In this document: piece by piece, positions 8,828 to 16,205 of the stretch | Layout of the letters: the number at the start of each line of letters is the position of its first letter | Position numbering within the stretch: the stretch's first letter is position 1 | NCBI RefSeq assembly: GCF_008974245.1 | Contig: NZ_BBZI01000005.1 | Coordinates: 778,180 to 842,179 of the forward strand | DNA length: 64,000 nucleotides | DNA from: Streptomyces abyssomicinicus | Lineage (GTDB): Bacteria; Actinomycetota; Actinomycetes; Streptomycetales; Streptomycetaceae | Direction of reading: 5' to 3' | The notes under the pieces: model-generated | What the model saw: only the letters and a program-made list of their open reading frames with translations | What the model was told of the DNA's origin: nothing | The model's database searches: none | Position numbers and translations under genes: made by a program

Positions 8828-10737
8828 CGGGCCTCCCGTGCGAGGGCGGTGCCGGAGCCGACAGCGGGCCCGCCGGCGGTTTCGGCCAGAAAGGCCAGCA
8901 GGTGACCGCATGCCTCCGCGGCGTGCAGGGGGTCCGTCAGCAGACTGTCGTGGTCGGATCCTTCGACGACGACGGTGCGGACGGTCCGCCCGGGCAGGTG
9001 CGCGTCGGCGAGTTCCTTGTGCAGCAGCAGGTGGTCGGGATCCTGGTCGACCGTACGCTGGGCCGACAGCACCAGTGCGTGGGTGTCGAGGCCGTGCAGG
9101 GCACCGGTGAAGGCGCGGAACTCGCGCTCCGCCGCCCGCCATTCGCGGATGGCCGCCGTCCACAGACGGGCGTCGGCGTACTCGGCCATGGCCTTGCCCC
9201 GCACCGGGTGGGGCAGGTTGTGCACCCACCCCGGGGTCTGCAGCAGGGCGCCCATGCCCAGACGCAGGCTGACCGACATGGTCCGCAGCGACTCCAGGAC
9301 CTTCCCGGCGGTCTTCCCCTGCTGCTCCGACCGGTCGAGCTGCCCGGGGTGGGAGCTGTCGACGTAGACGACGGAGTGCGTCCGCCCCCCGAGCCGTGCC
9401 GCCGCCCGCCGGGCGATCTCGCCGCCCAGGGAGTGGCCGACCAGCACCACCTGGCGGTCCTCGGGGACCGCCGCCGCGACCAGGTCGACCAGGTCGTCGA
9501 CCGACTCCCCGAGGTGGTACGGACCGGTGGCGCGGCGCTGGCTCGGGCCGTAGCCGGCCCGGCTGTGGACCAGCCACTGCCGGCCTTCGGCGTTGAGCGC
9601 ACGGACGTACCAGCCGAAGTGCGCGGTGCCGGCACCCAGACCGTGGAGGAGGACGAGCACCGGACCGGTGCCCTCGGCGGTGACCGTCCCGTCGAAGCCG
9701 ATCCGGTTGCCGTGCCGGGTGGTCACGGTGCCGCCACCGTACGGGTGGTCGGTGACCCGCAGCCGGCGGTTGACGGCCACCGCGGCCGCGACGGCCGCGC
9801 CTCCCAGGGCCAGAAGGCCCGCGGCGGCCGGCATGCGGTCGTCCCGCCCGGCCACCGCGGGATGGCTGCGGGGCGCGCTGGTGTAGGCGACCATCGGGTA
9901 CATCGCGGTGAACGCGGGGACGAACCTGCCGAGGCCCATCACGAAGCCGTTGGCCACATGGAACAGGGCGGTGCCGCCCAGCACCGGGCGGGCGAGCCGG
10001 CCACCCTTGAGGTAGAGCACGGGGAACAGGCACTCCAGAGCCAGCACCCCGTGCGCGAAGGCACGCGCGGACTTCGGGAAACGCCGCGTCAGTTCCCATA
10101 CCCCCTTGTGCCCGTAGGTCCTCGTGCGCATCACCCCTGACATGGCGGAGCCGTCACGCCAGTCCCGGCCGAGCAGCTTGACCCAGCCGGCGACCGCGTA
10201 GGAGAGGTTGGACTGGAGCGCCACGTACCACAGCAGGGCGTCCTGCGCCTGCGGCGAGGACACGAGCCGGGCCGCCCCGGTCGCCGTCTGCACCAGACCG
10301 GACGCCTGGTCGGAACCGTCGGTGCCGTAGCGCTGGGTCGAGTAGAGGACGGCCCCGCTCGCTCCGAGGAAGAGGTTGGCCGCACCGCGCCAGCGCCCGC
10401 TGCCCGGCAGCAGGAGGGCGGCGCTCGCGGCCACCCGCGTGGTGTGCAGGGCGATGTCGGTCCGGTCGTCGGCCGCCAGGTCCAGCAGCCGCCGGAACGG
10501 CCTGCCGAACCGGACGTAGGACTCCCTGGCGACCGACCAGTCGTTCAGCCCGCCGGGCCGGCGCGGCCCCCGGTCGGCGAGGCGCTCGAGACTGGACAGC
10601 AGCGAGGTCACCGCCGCGATGCGCTCGGAGGCGCCGATGGCCTGCGCACGGGAGACCGGGACGGGCCGGAAGAGCGAGGACAGCGCCGCCCGGGCCACGG
10701 ATCTCGCTCTGCTCGGGACGCCTGCGGATAAGGGCAC
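8824..10737 (-). CDS. HTTM/SdpB-like membrane protein fused to alpha/beta hydrolase
   Basis: A 637-residue fusion. The GTG at 10737 is chosen because AAGGA lies upstream and family similarity starts there; a far longer frame is an artefact. Residues about 90-310 are multi-pass membrane with the HTTM pattern YAVAGWVKLLGRDW, DGSA and a later HVANGF histidine, as in SdpB and gamma-carboxylase-like proteins. Residues about 355-630 are an alpha/beta hydrolase: oxyanion VLVLLHGLGAG, nucleophile elbow GHSLGG (Ser near 437) and a catalytic His in GSDHDS near 592. The hydrolase would lie next to the membrane and is a candidate for cleaving or releasing the peptides. I know of no characterised example of this fusion. 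Confidence 0.7.
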   Translation of the reverse strand: MPLSAGVPSRARSVARAALSSLFRPVPVSRAQAIGASERIAAVTSLLSSLERLADRGPRRPGGLNDWSVARESYVRFGRPFRRLLDLAADDRTDIALHTTRVAASAALLLPGSGRWRGAANLFLGASGAVLYSTQRYGTDGSDQASGLVQTATGAARLVSSPQAQDALLWYVALQSNLSYAVAGWVKLLGRDWRDGSAMSGVMRTRTYGHKGVWELTRRFPKSARAFAHGVLALECLFPVLYLKGGRLARPVLGGTALFHVANGFVMGLGRFVPAFTAMYPMVAYTSAPRSHPAVAGRDDRMPAAAGLLALGGAAVAAAVAVNRRLRVTDHPYGGGTVTTRHGNRIGFDGTVTAEGTGPVLVLLHGLGAGTAHFGWYVRALNAEGRQWLVHSRAGYGPSQRRATGPYHLGESVDDLVDLVAAAVPEDRQVVLVGHSLGGEIARRAAARLGGRTHSVVYVDSSHPGQLDRSEQQGKTAGKVLESLRTMSVSLRLGMGALLQTPGWVHNLPHPVRGKAMAEYADARLWTAAIREWRAAEREFRAFTGALHGLDTHALVLSAQRTVDQDPDHLLLHKELADAHLPGRTVRTVVVEGSDHDSLLTDPLHAAEACGHLLAFLAETAGGPAVGSGTALAREAR

Positions 10738-10816
10738 GGTGAGAATTCCTTCGTGTGGCAACGTCACGTCATGGGCGTGTGAGTCAGGGACGTGCGGACG
10801 GCACAGGGCGCACTCC

Positions 10817-10890
10817 CCGCCGGTCCTCGCGGCGCCCGGCCGGCCGGCCCTCGGTCCGGCGGCGTCCGCCGGCGGACCGAGGACCGGCGG
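10817..10890 (-). terminator. alternative-hairpin attenuator between peptide genes and maturation genes
   Basis: Within the 173-nt gap after the last peptide gene, two long inverted repeats compete. A 13-bp stem pairs 10817-10829 with 10878-10890 (CCGCCGGTCCTCG and its complement). A 10-bp stem pairs 10849-10858 with 10873-10882. Bases 10878-10882 belong to both, so the two folds exclude each other. No U-run follows, so this may act as a leaky terminator, RNA stability element or attenuator rather than a full stop. It would let the peptide genes be expressed above the downstream enzymes. Confidence 0.55.
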
Positions 10891-10910
10891 TGCGGTCGAG
10901 GAGCACAGAA

Positions 10911-11105
10911 CTATTGGGGATCCTTGCTCCCGACGGCCGCGCCGATGTAGCAGCCGTACGGGAGGCCGGTCGCCGAGGGCGTCACCACGATCGCCGAGGC
11001 GACCGGAGCGCCTGTGTCCGGGACATGACCCGGGTCGTTCGCAGACAGCTCTTGGCGGGCCCGCAGGGCCCTGGGCACGGGTAGGGGTACGGGTACGGTG
11101 CTCAT
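10911..11105 (-). CDS. tandem peptide family member 1
   Basis: A 64-residue peptide, start fixed by AGGAGG six nt before ATG. The N-terminal half is charged and contains NDPGHV, then GAPVAS, then a Gly/Ala-rich C-terminal part ending GSKDPQ. It shares GxV-x4-PV(A/T)(S/A) with four neighbouring peptides and is the only one with a cysteine (PYGCYIG). The leader-like first half and hydrophobic second half resemble a ribosomal peptide precursor. The 19 nt around the start are nearly identical to those of member 4, indicating duplication. I do not recognise the family. Confidence 0.7.
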   Translation of the reverse strand: MSTVPVPLPVPRALRARQELSANDPGHVPDTGAPVASAIVVTPSATGLPYGCYIGAAVGSKDPQ

Positions 11106-11161
11106 GAACGGCCTCCTGGTCTTCTGAGGGACGGCGCGGCCGAGCCGGCCACGGCGCCGGA

Positions 11162-11350
11162 CTACCGTGGGTCCCTGCTCCCGATGGCCTGGGTGACCTC
11201 GGCGACGCCGAAGGCCACCAGGCCCACCAGCGACGTCGCCACGTCCACCGACGATGCGACCGGAGCGATCGCCTTCGAGACGTAACCCGGGTCGTCCTCG
11301 CGCAGTCCACGGTCGGTGCGCGGGGCACCGGGCGACAGCATGTCGTGCAT
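11162..11350 (-). CDS. tandem peptide family member 2
   Basis: A 62-residue peptide with GAGGAG seven nt before the ATG at 11350; a second in-frame ATG at 11341 has no comparable ribosome site. REDDPGYV is followed four residues later by APVAS, then a hydrophobic helix (VATSLVGLVAFGVAEV) and the C-terminus AIGSRDPR. It has no cysteine. Layout and motif spacing match the other four peptides. Function is unknown; a secreted, membrane-active peptide is the most natural reading. Confidence 0.7.
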   Translation of the reverse strand: MHDMLSPGAPRTDRGLREDDPGYVSKAIAPVASSVDVATSLVGLVAFGVAEVTQAIGSRDPR

Positions 11351-11389
11351 GTGTGATCTCCTCGTCCGCCGAGATGTCCGGCCCTCGCG

Positions 11390-11584
11390 TCAGCGCGGGT
11401 CGATCGGGCCCCCGTCACGGCCCGCCTGGAATGCGTTCAGCAGGGCGTAGCCGATGGCCACACCGACCACCACGGCAGGCGTACTGGCAACAGGCAGATG
11501 GGTGGGCGAGACCCGGCCGTCGGGGTCGTCGGCCCGGATGTCCGTGAGGGCGCCCGGGCGATGAAGGAACGAAACGTTGTCCAC
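11390..11584 (-). CDS. tandem peptide family member 3
   Basis: A 64-residue peptide starting at GTG 11584, five nt after AAGGAG. It carries RADDPDGRV, then LPVAS after four residues, a hydrophobic stretch (PAVVVGVAIGYALLNAF), and ends GPIDPR. The alanine before PV is leucine here. It has no cysteine. It lies 46 nt from member 4 and 39 nt from member 2, fitting one polycistronic peptide block. Confidence 0.68.
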   Translation of the reverse strand: MDNVSFLHRPGALTDIRADDPDGRVSPTHLPVASTPAVVVGVAIGYALLNAFQAGRDGGPIDPR

Positions 11585-11630
11585 AAGAGCTCCTTGAAGG
11601 GGTGTGCGGAGCGACGGGAAGCGCGAGTGA

Positions 11631-11807
11631 CTACTGCGGTTGCTTCTCGCCGATCGCTTCGGCGAGGGCGAAGCCGACCGCGATGCCCGCGACGAAGAGC
11701 GCGGGGGTCGCGGTGACCGGAGCCGTCGCGTACGCGACATGGCCACGGTCGCTCTCACGCAGCTCACGGTCGATGTGCCGGGTGCCGGGCAGCCGATGGT
11801 TGTTCAT
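11631..11807 (-). CDS. tandem peptide family member 4
   Basis: A 58-residue peptide, ATG six nt after AGGAG. It has RESDRGHV, then APVTA, then a strongly hydrophobic Gly/Ala helix (PALFVAGIAVGFALAEAI) and the C-terminus GEKQPQ. The bases from the Shine-Dalgarno site through the start codon (GACCAGGAG.CCGTTCATGA) are shared with member 1 with one mismatch. It has no cysteine. Confidence 0.7.
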   Translation of the reverse strand: MNNHRLPGTRHIDRELRESDRGHVAYATAPVTATPALFVAGIAVGFALAEAIGEKQPQ

Positions 11808-11931
11808 GAACGGTCTCCTGGTCTGCGATGTTTCCGCTCCCGGCCGCGGTTGCTCGACGGCGGTCGGGAGCGGGGGCGGGGGCGGGGTCGGGGCCGGTCG
11901 GACGTGGTGCGGCCGGCGGCGCCGTGCCGGC

Positions 11932-12114
11932 CTACTGGGTCTCGTGTCCGCCCACGAGCGCCCCGGCGGCGTAGGCGACGACCACCGCGGCGGCGACGGA
12001 AACGATGACCGGAGTGGCGGCGACCGGAGCCGCACTCGCGTTCACCCGCCCCTGCGCGCCCTCGTCGAGCGGACCGGAGATGCCGGCCCACGAAGGCCTG
12101 CCGACCTGGTGCAT
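11932..12114 (-). CDS. tandem peptide family member 5 (first gene of the operon)
   Basis: A 60-residue peptide with GAGGAG six nt before ATG 12114. It is the most divergent copy: AQGRV replaces DPGxV, but the four-residue spacing to APVAA is kept. The C-terminal half is a pure hydrophobic helix (VIVSVAAAVVVAYAAGALV) ending GGHETQ. As the first gene it is nearest the presumed promoter. A GC-rich 9-bp hairpin at 11834-11873 lies between it and member 4. Confidence 0.66.
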   Translation of the reverse strand: MHQVGRPSWAGISGPLDEGAQGRVNASAAPVAATPVIVSVAAAVVVAYAAGALVGGHETQ

Positions 12115-12453
12115 GGATGCCTCCTCTGCGGGTTGTGCCGTACGGGCGCGGCCGGAGGCGGGAGACATCGCCGCGCAGGTACGGCACGCGGTTCGGCCGG
12201 CACTCCGTAACCGCTCATCACGATGCCTTGGCCGCCACGCGAACTGAAGGCCGGCGCTTGGCAGGAGGCTGCACCGCCGTCTGCAGGAAAGTGCCGTCCG
12301 GCGGGCAGATTCGCGCCGGTAGAGCACGGACGCGAGACGGACGGCGAGGAGGCCGGACAGAGCCGGGCGACCCCCGACGGAACCACCGCCTCCGAATAGG
12401 TTAGGTTAGGCAAACCTAAGTAACCTCGCCCGTCAGTCGTCCGGAGGTGGACC
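12115..12453. promoter_or_regulatory. divergent control region of peptide operon and siderophore operon
   Basis: A 339-nt gap with no convincing gene on either strand. It must hold the promoter of the minus-strand peptide operon and that of the plus-strand iron-uptake operon. The only recognisable element is the iron box at 12401-12419. Confidence 0.5.
12401..12419. promoter_or_regulatory. iron box (DmdR1/IdeR operator)
   Basis: TTAGGTTAGGCAAACCTAA matches the known Streptomyces DmdR1 / IdeR 19-bp operator TTAGGTTAGSCTAACCTAA with a single clear departure at the centre. It lies 34 nt before the start of the siderophore-binding protein gene, where bound repressor would block transcription when iron is plentiful. 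Because it is palindromic and sits between divergent operons it could also affect the peptide operon, though it is about 290 nt from the first peptide start. Confidence 0.9.
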
Positions 12454-13611
12454 ATGTCCGCTGCCTTCCCGTCCCCGCCAACCCCCCGCCGCACCGTGCT
12501 CCGTGGTCTGGGCGCCGGTGTCGCCGTCCTCGCCGGAGCGGGCGCGCTCGGCGCTTGCTCCTCCCGCGAGGCCGCGGCCGGCAAGCCCGCCACCGGCGGC
12601 GGCGCCGGGAACGGCTTCACCATCACCGACCAGCGCGGCAAGAAGGTCTCCTTCGACGGCCCGGTGGAGCGGATCGCCACGGCGATCATCCCGTCGCCCT
12701 CGATGCTCGCCGCCGTGGACGGCTCCCACGACCGCATCGTCGGTATCAACGAGTCCACCCTCACCGCCAACAAGCAGGGCATCTTCGGCACGCTCTTCCC
12801 GGCGTCGAAGAGGACCACCACCATCGCCGGCGCCGACTTCGTCCCGAACGTGGAGACGATCGTCAGCCTGAAGCCGGACGTGGTGATCCAGTGGGGCGAC
12901 ATGGGCGACGAGGTCATCGCGCCGCTGGAGAACGCCGGCTTCAAGGTGATCGGCCTGACCTACGGCACCCAGGAGCAGATGGAGACCTGGCTGGAGATCT
13001 TCGGCACCCTGCTCGGCAAGCAGGACCGCTCCGCCGAACTGGTCGACTGGATGCACGCCGAGGACAAGGCGGTGCGCGCACTGGTCGCGCCGTCCGCGAA
13101 GACGAAGCAGAAGCTCCTCTACCTGCGTACCGCCGCCGACGGCTGGACCACCGCCACGGGCGCCGACTACGTCACCCACTGGACGGAGATCGCGGGCGGG
13201 ACCAACGTCGCCCACGACGTGTCCGCCGACTCGCCGCAGGTCTCCGTCGAGCAGGTCCTCGCCTGGGACCCCGAGGTGATCCTCCTCTCCGCCTTCGACG
13301 AGGCCACCCCGGCCGACGTCTACGGCAACAAGAAGCTGTCCGGCGTCCGCGCGGTCCGCGACCGCCGGGTCTACAAGGTGCCGCTGGGCGGCTACCGCTG
13401 GGACCCGCCGTGCTGCGAGTCGCCGCTGATGTGGCGCTGGGCCGCCCAGATCCTCCACCCGGAACTGGCCACCCGCGTCGGCCTGCGCGCCCGCATCGAG
13501 GAGACCTTCACCCGCCTCTACGGCTACGGCATCTCCGCCGCCGAGACCGACGAGGTGCTGCGCACGGACCTCAACGCCAGGAGCGCCGGCTATGACGGTT
13601 TCCGCGCCTGA
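12454..13611 (+). CDS. siderophore-binding lipoprotein of an iron ABC importer
   Basis: A 385-residue substrate-binding protein. The signal peptide combines a twin arginine (R12-R13 in PRRTVLRGLG) with a lipobox LGAC, giving lipidation at C35, so a folded Tat-exported lipoprotein is expected. The mature part is the FecB/FepB (helical backbone, periplasmic-binding type III) fold: VERIATAIIPSPSMLAAV, then VSLKPDVVIQWGD and later AWDPEVILLS. It captures a ferric siderophore outside the membrane. The iron box directly upstream supports iron-repressed expression. It overlaps the permease gene by 20 nt. The siderophore type cannot be named. Confidence 0.88.
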   Translation: MSAAFPSPPTPRRTVLRGLGAGVAVLAGAGALGACSSREAAAGKPATGGGAGNGFTITDQRGKKVSFDGPVERIATAIIPSPSMLAAVDGSHDRIVGINESTLTANKQGIFGTLFPASKRTTTIAGADFVPNVETIVSLKPDVVIQWGDMGDEVIAPLENAGFKVIGLTYGTQEQMETWLEIFGTLLGKQDRSAELVDWMHAEDKAVRALVAPSAKTKQKLLYLRTAADGWTTATGADYVTHWTEIAGGTNVAHDVSADSPQVSVEQVLAWDPEVILLSAFDEATPADVYGNKKLSGVRAVRDRRVYKVPLGGYRWDPPCCESPLMWRWAAQILHPELATRVGLRARIEETFTRLYGYGISAAETDEVLRTDLNARSAGYDGFRA

Positions 13612-14674
13612 CCTCGCGGCGGAGACGGCGGAGACGGCTGAGACGGCGGCGCCGGAGAAAGCCGCGCGCCGCCTTCCCCGCCTGCCGCTGCTCGTCGCCG
13701 GCACGCTCCTGGTCGCCCTCGCCGCGCTGGCACTGGGCCGCTACACGGTCCCGCCCAACGAGATGGTGCGCCTGCTGGCCGGGCAGTTCCTGCCGGTCGG
13801 CGAGACCTGGACCGCGCAGGAGGAGACCGTCGTCCTCGACGTCCGCCTGCCCCGCGTCCTCCTCTCCCTCCTGGTCGGCGGCGCGCTGGCGCTCGGCGGC
13901 GCGGCCCTGCAGGGCGTCTTCCGCAATCCGCTGGTCAGCCCCGACGTCATCGGCGTGGCCTCCGGCGCCTCCTTCGGCGGCGTCCTCGCGCTGCTGCTCG
14001 GCCTCGGCTCCTTCGCGGTGGTCGGCGGCGCGTTCGGCTTCGGTCTGCTCGCCCTGGCCGTGGTGATGCTGATCGGGCGGCTGAACAGCGGCAGCCCGAT
14101 CCTGATGATCGTCCTCGGCGGCACCGTCACCGGCGCGTTCTTCACCGCGCTGGTCTCCTTCGCCAAGTACGTCGCCGACCCCGAGTCGGAGCTGCCGTCG
14201 ATCGTCTTCTGGCTGCTCGGCTCGCTCGCCACCGCCACCTACGCCAAGGCGCTGACCGCCGCCGTGCCGATCCTGCTCGGCGCGGCCGTGGTGCTCGCCC
14301 TGCGCTGGCGGCTCAACGTGCTCTCCCTCGGCGACGACGACGCCACCGCGCTCGGCGTCCCGCCCCGCCTCACCCGCGGCCTGCTGCTCTGCGCGGTCGC
14401 CCTGATGACCGCGGGTTCGGTGGCGGTCGCCGGACTGGTCGGCTGGGTCGGCCTGGTGGTGCCGCACCTGGCCCGGCTGTGGGCCGGCAGCGACCACCGG
14501 GTGCAGCTGCCCGCCGCCTTCCTCCTCGGCGGCGCGTACCTGACCGTGATCGACACGCTGTCCCGCACCGTGACCGCCGCGGAGATGCCGCTCGGCATCC
14601 TCACCGCGGTCATCGGCGCCCCGTTCTTCATCGCCCTGCTCGCCAGGTCCCGCGACCGGATGTGGTCCCAGTGA
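13592..14674 (+). CDS. FecCD-type iron-siderophore permease
   Basis: A 360-residue FecCD/BtuC permease with about ten membrane helices. Typical landmarks are RLPRVLLSLLVGGALALGG, LQGVFRNPLVSPDVIG and VAGLVGWVGLVVPHLAR. Only one permease gene is present, so the channel is presumably a homodimer as in BtuC, whereas many actinobacterial operons carry two. It begins inside the binding-protein gene and its stop overlaps the start of the ATPase gene. Confidence 0.92.
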   Translation: MTVSAPDLAAETAETAETAAPEKAARRLPRLPLLVAGTLLVALAALALGRYTVPPNEMVRLLAGQFLPVGETWTAQEETVVLDVRLPRVLLSLLVGGALALGGAALQGVFRNPLVSPDVIGVASGASFGGVLALLLGLGSFAVVGGAFGFGLLALAVVMLIGRLNSGSPILMIVLGGTVTGAFFTALVSFAKYVADPESELPSIVFWLLGSLATATYAKALTAAVPILLGAAVVLALRWRLNVLSLGDDDATALGVPPRLTRGLLLCAVALMTAGSVAVAGLVGWVGLVVPHLARLWAGSDHRVQLPAAFLLGGAYLTVIDTLSRTVTAAEMPLGILTAVIGAPFFIALLARSRDRMWSQ

Positions 14675-15546
14675 TCGAAGCCCGCGGTCTCGGCCACCGC
14701 TACACCAAGGACCGGTGGATCTTCCGGGGCGTCGACGTCACCGCCGCCGAGGGCCGCGTGCTGGCCGTCCTCGGCCCCAACGGGCGCGGCAAGTCGACCT
14801 TGCTGCGTCTGCTCGCCGGCCTCGCCGCCCCGACCGAGGGCACGGTGACCGCCTCCGCCCCGGTGGCGTACGTCCCGCAGTCGCACTCCGCGGCGTTCGC
14901 CTACTCGGTCGCCGACATGGTGCTGATGGGCCGCTCCCGGCACCTCAAGGCGTACGCCACGCCCGGCCGCCGTGACCGCGAGCTGGCCGCCGAGGCGCTG
15001 GAACGGGTCGGCATCACGCACATGGCGGACCGTTCCTACGCCGAACTCTCCGGCGGCGAGCAGCAGATGACGCTGATCGCGCGGGCGCTGGCCGCGCAGT
15101 GCCGGGTGATGGTCCTGGACGAGCCGGTCTCCGCGCTCGACCTGCGCAACCAGGCACGGGTGCTGACGCTGCTCCAGGAACTGGCCGCCTCCGGCCTCGG
15201 CATCGTCCTCACCACCCACCACCCCGACCACGCCCTGCACCTCGCCGACGACGCGGTCCTGGTCCTCGGCCCGGACGACGTCCGCGTCGGGCCGGCCGCC
15301 GAACTCCTCGACGCCGGGGCGCTGGGCGAGCTGTACGGCCTGCCCGTCTCGACCGCCGTGGTCGACGGCCCGCGCGGCCCCCGCGTCACCGTCGTCCCCG
15401 ACCTCGGCCCCGCCCGCACCGCCCTCGCGTCAGAACCGCCGTCCGACCTCGCGTCCGACCCTGCGGCCGACCGCGCTCCCGCCCCCGCCCCCGCCCTCGC
15501 ACCCGACCCCGCCCCCACGTCCGGCCGTCAGGAGGCCCCCGCGTGA
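14671..15546 (+). CDS. ATP-binding protein of the siderophore importer
   Basis: A 291-residue ABC ATPase of the FecE/FepC class, starting at GTG 14671 inside the permease stop. Walker A is GPNGRGKST, the signature LSGGEQQMTLIARAL, Walker B VMVLDEPVSALD and the H-loop TTHHPDHAL. After residue about 250 a low-complexity Ala/Pro/Asp tail (APAPAPALAPDPAP) extends the normal length by roughly 40 residues; its role is unclear. Confidence 0.9.
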   Translation: MIEARGLGHRYTKDRWIFRGVDVTAAEGRVLAVLGPNGRGKSTLLRLLAGLAAPTEGTVTASAPVAYVPQSHSAAFAYSVADMVLMGRSRHLKAYATPGRRDRELAAEALERVGITHMADRSYAELSGGEQQMTLIARALAAQCRVMVLDEPVSALDLRNQARVLTLLQELAASGLGIVLTTHHPDHALHLADDAVLVLGPDDVRVGPAAELLDAGALGELYGLPVSTAVVDGPRGPRVTVVPDLGPARTALASEPPSDLASDPAADRAPAPAPALAPDPAPTSGRQEAPA

Positions 15547-16205
15547 CCGCAGCCGCAACGGCACCCGTCCAGTACGTCGTGATGGGCGGGGGCGGGTCCT
15601 CACCCATGGCCCCGCCCGCGCCCTACGCCACCGTCGACCTCTACGACCTCTTCGCCGCCGGCGAGGACCTGCTGCTCGGCGGCGAGGTCAAGGGGCTGAT
15701 GTTCTCGCTCAACTGCGACCAGGTCTTCCTGGAGCGCCAGGCCCCGCTGCTGGAACGTTTCGTCCGCTCCGGGGGCCGGGTCCTGGTCAACGGCCACGTC
15801 GTGCGCCCGTTCCTGCCCGGACTCGCCCCCTGGCGGGCCGTCGACCACCACGGCCCGTCCGACCTGCGCGTCACCCCGGTGACCCCGCACCCGGTGTGGG
15901 AGGGAGTCGACTTCCACGAACTCCTCTACCGCACCGGCGTCCCCGGCACCCCGACGGGCGAGGAGCTGACCCGGGTCGGCGTGGCCGGGTTCTACGGCCG
16001 CGGCCACCACGCGCGGGTGCCCGAGGGCGGCACGGTGGTCAACGGCATCGGCCCGTACCGCCTCCCGCTGGACATCGTCTACCCGCTCGGCGACGGCCAG
16101 GTCATGGCCCACGCCGGCAACGACCTGCACGGCTTCAGCGACCCCGACCGCACCACCCGCACCCTCGGCCCGCGCCTGCTCGCCTGGCTGGAAGGAACCC
16201 TCTGA
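15543..16205 (+). CDS. unknown protein of iron operon, amidotransferase-fold-like (A)
   Basis: A 220-residue protein starting at GTG 15543 within the ATPase stop. It begins with a strand and glycine run (VQYVVMGGGGSSPM), then YDLFAAGEDLLLGGEVKGLM, FVRSGGRVLVNGHV and a closing GHHARVPEGGTVVNG. The alternating strand/helix pattern resembles class I glutamine amidotransferase-like or ThuA-like folds, without the Cys-His-Glu triad. Translational coupling to the importer suggests a role in siderophore or iron handling, but I do not know the function. Confidence 0.6.
   Translation: MTAAATAPVQYVVMGGGGSSPMAPPAPYATVDLYDLFAAGEDLLLGGEVKGLMFSLNCDQVFLERQAPLLERFVRSGGRVLVNGHVVRPFLPGLAPWRAVDHHGPSDLRVTPVTPHPVWEGVDFHELLYRTGVPGTPTGEELTRVGVAGFYGRGHHARVPEGGTVVNGIGPYRLPLDIVYPLGDGQVMAHAGNDLHGFSDPDRTTRTLGPRLLAWLEGTL

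Noticed and set aside
8216..10099. 627-codon minus-strand frame running through most of the HTTM-hydrolase gene
   Set aside because: Only its last 203 codons have family features and a fitting ATG at 8827; the rest is an out-of-frame shadow of the HTTM-hydrolase gene, low in hydrophobic residues and rich in Arg/Pro/Gly.
10738..11418. Upstream extension of the HTTM-hydrolase frame to 11418
   Set aside because: The extension overlaps two peptide genes in another frame and has no protein-like composition; GTG 10737 has a ribosome site.
10911..12114. Peptides as daptide or lanthipeptide precursors
   Set aside because: Daptide precursors end in Thr and need an aminotransferase and oxidoreductase that are absent from the operon; lanthipeptides need Cys with Ser/Thr and a LanM/LanBC-type enzyme, and four of the five peptides have no Cys.
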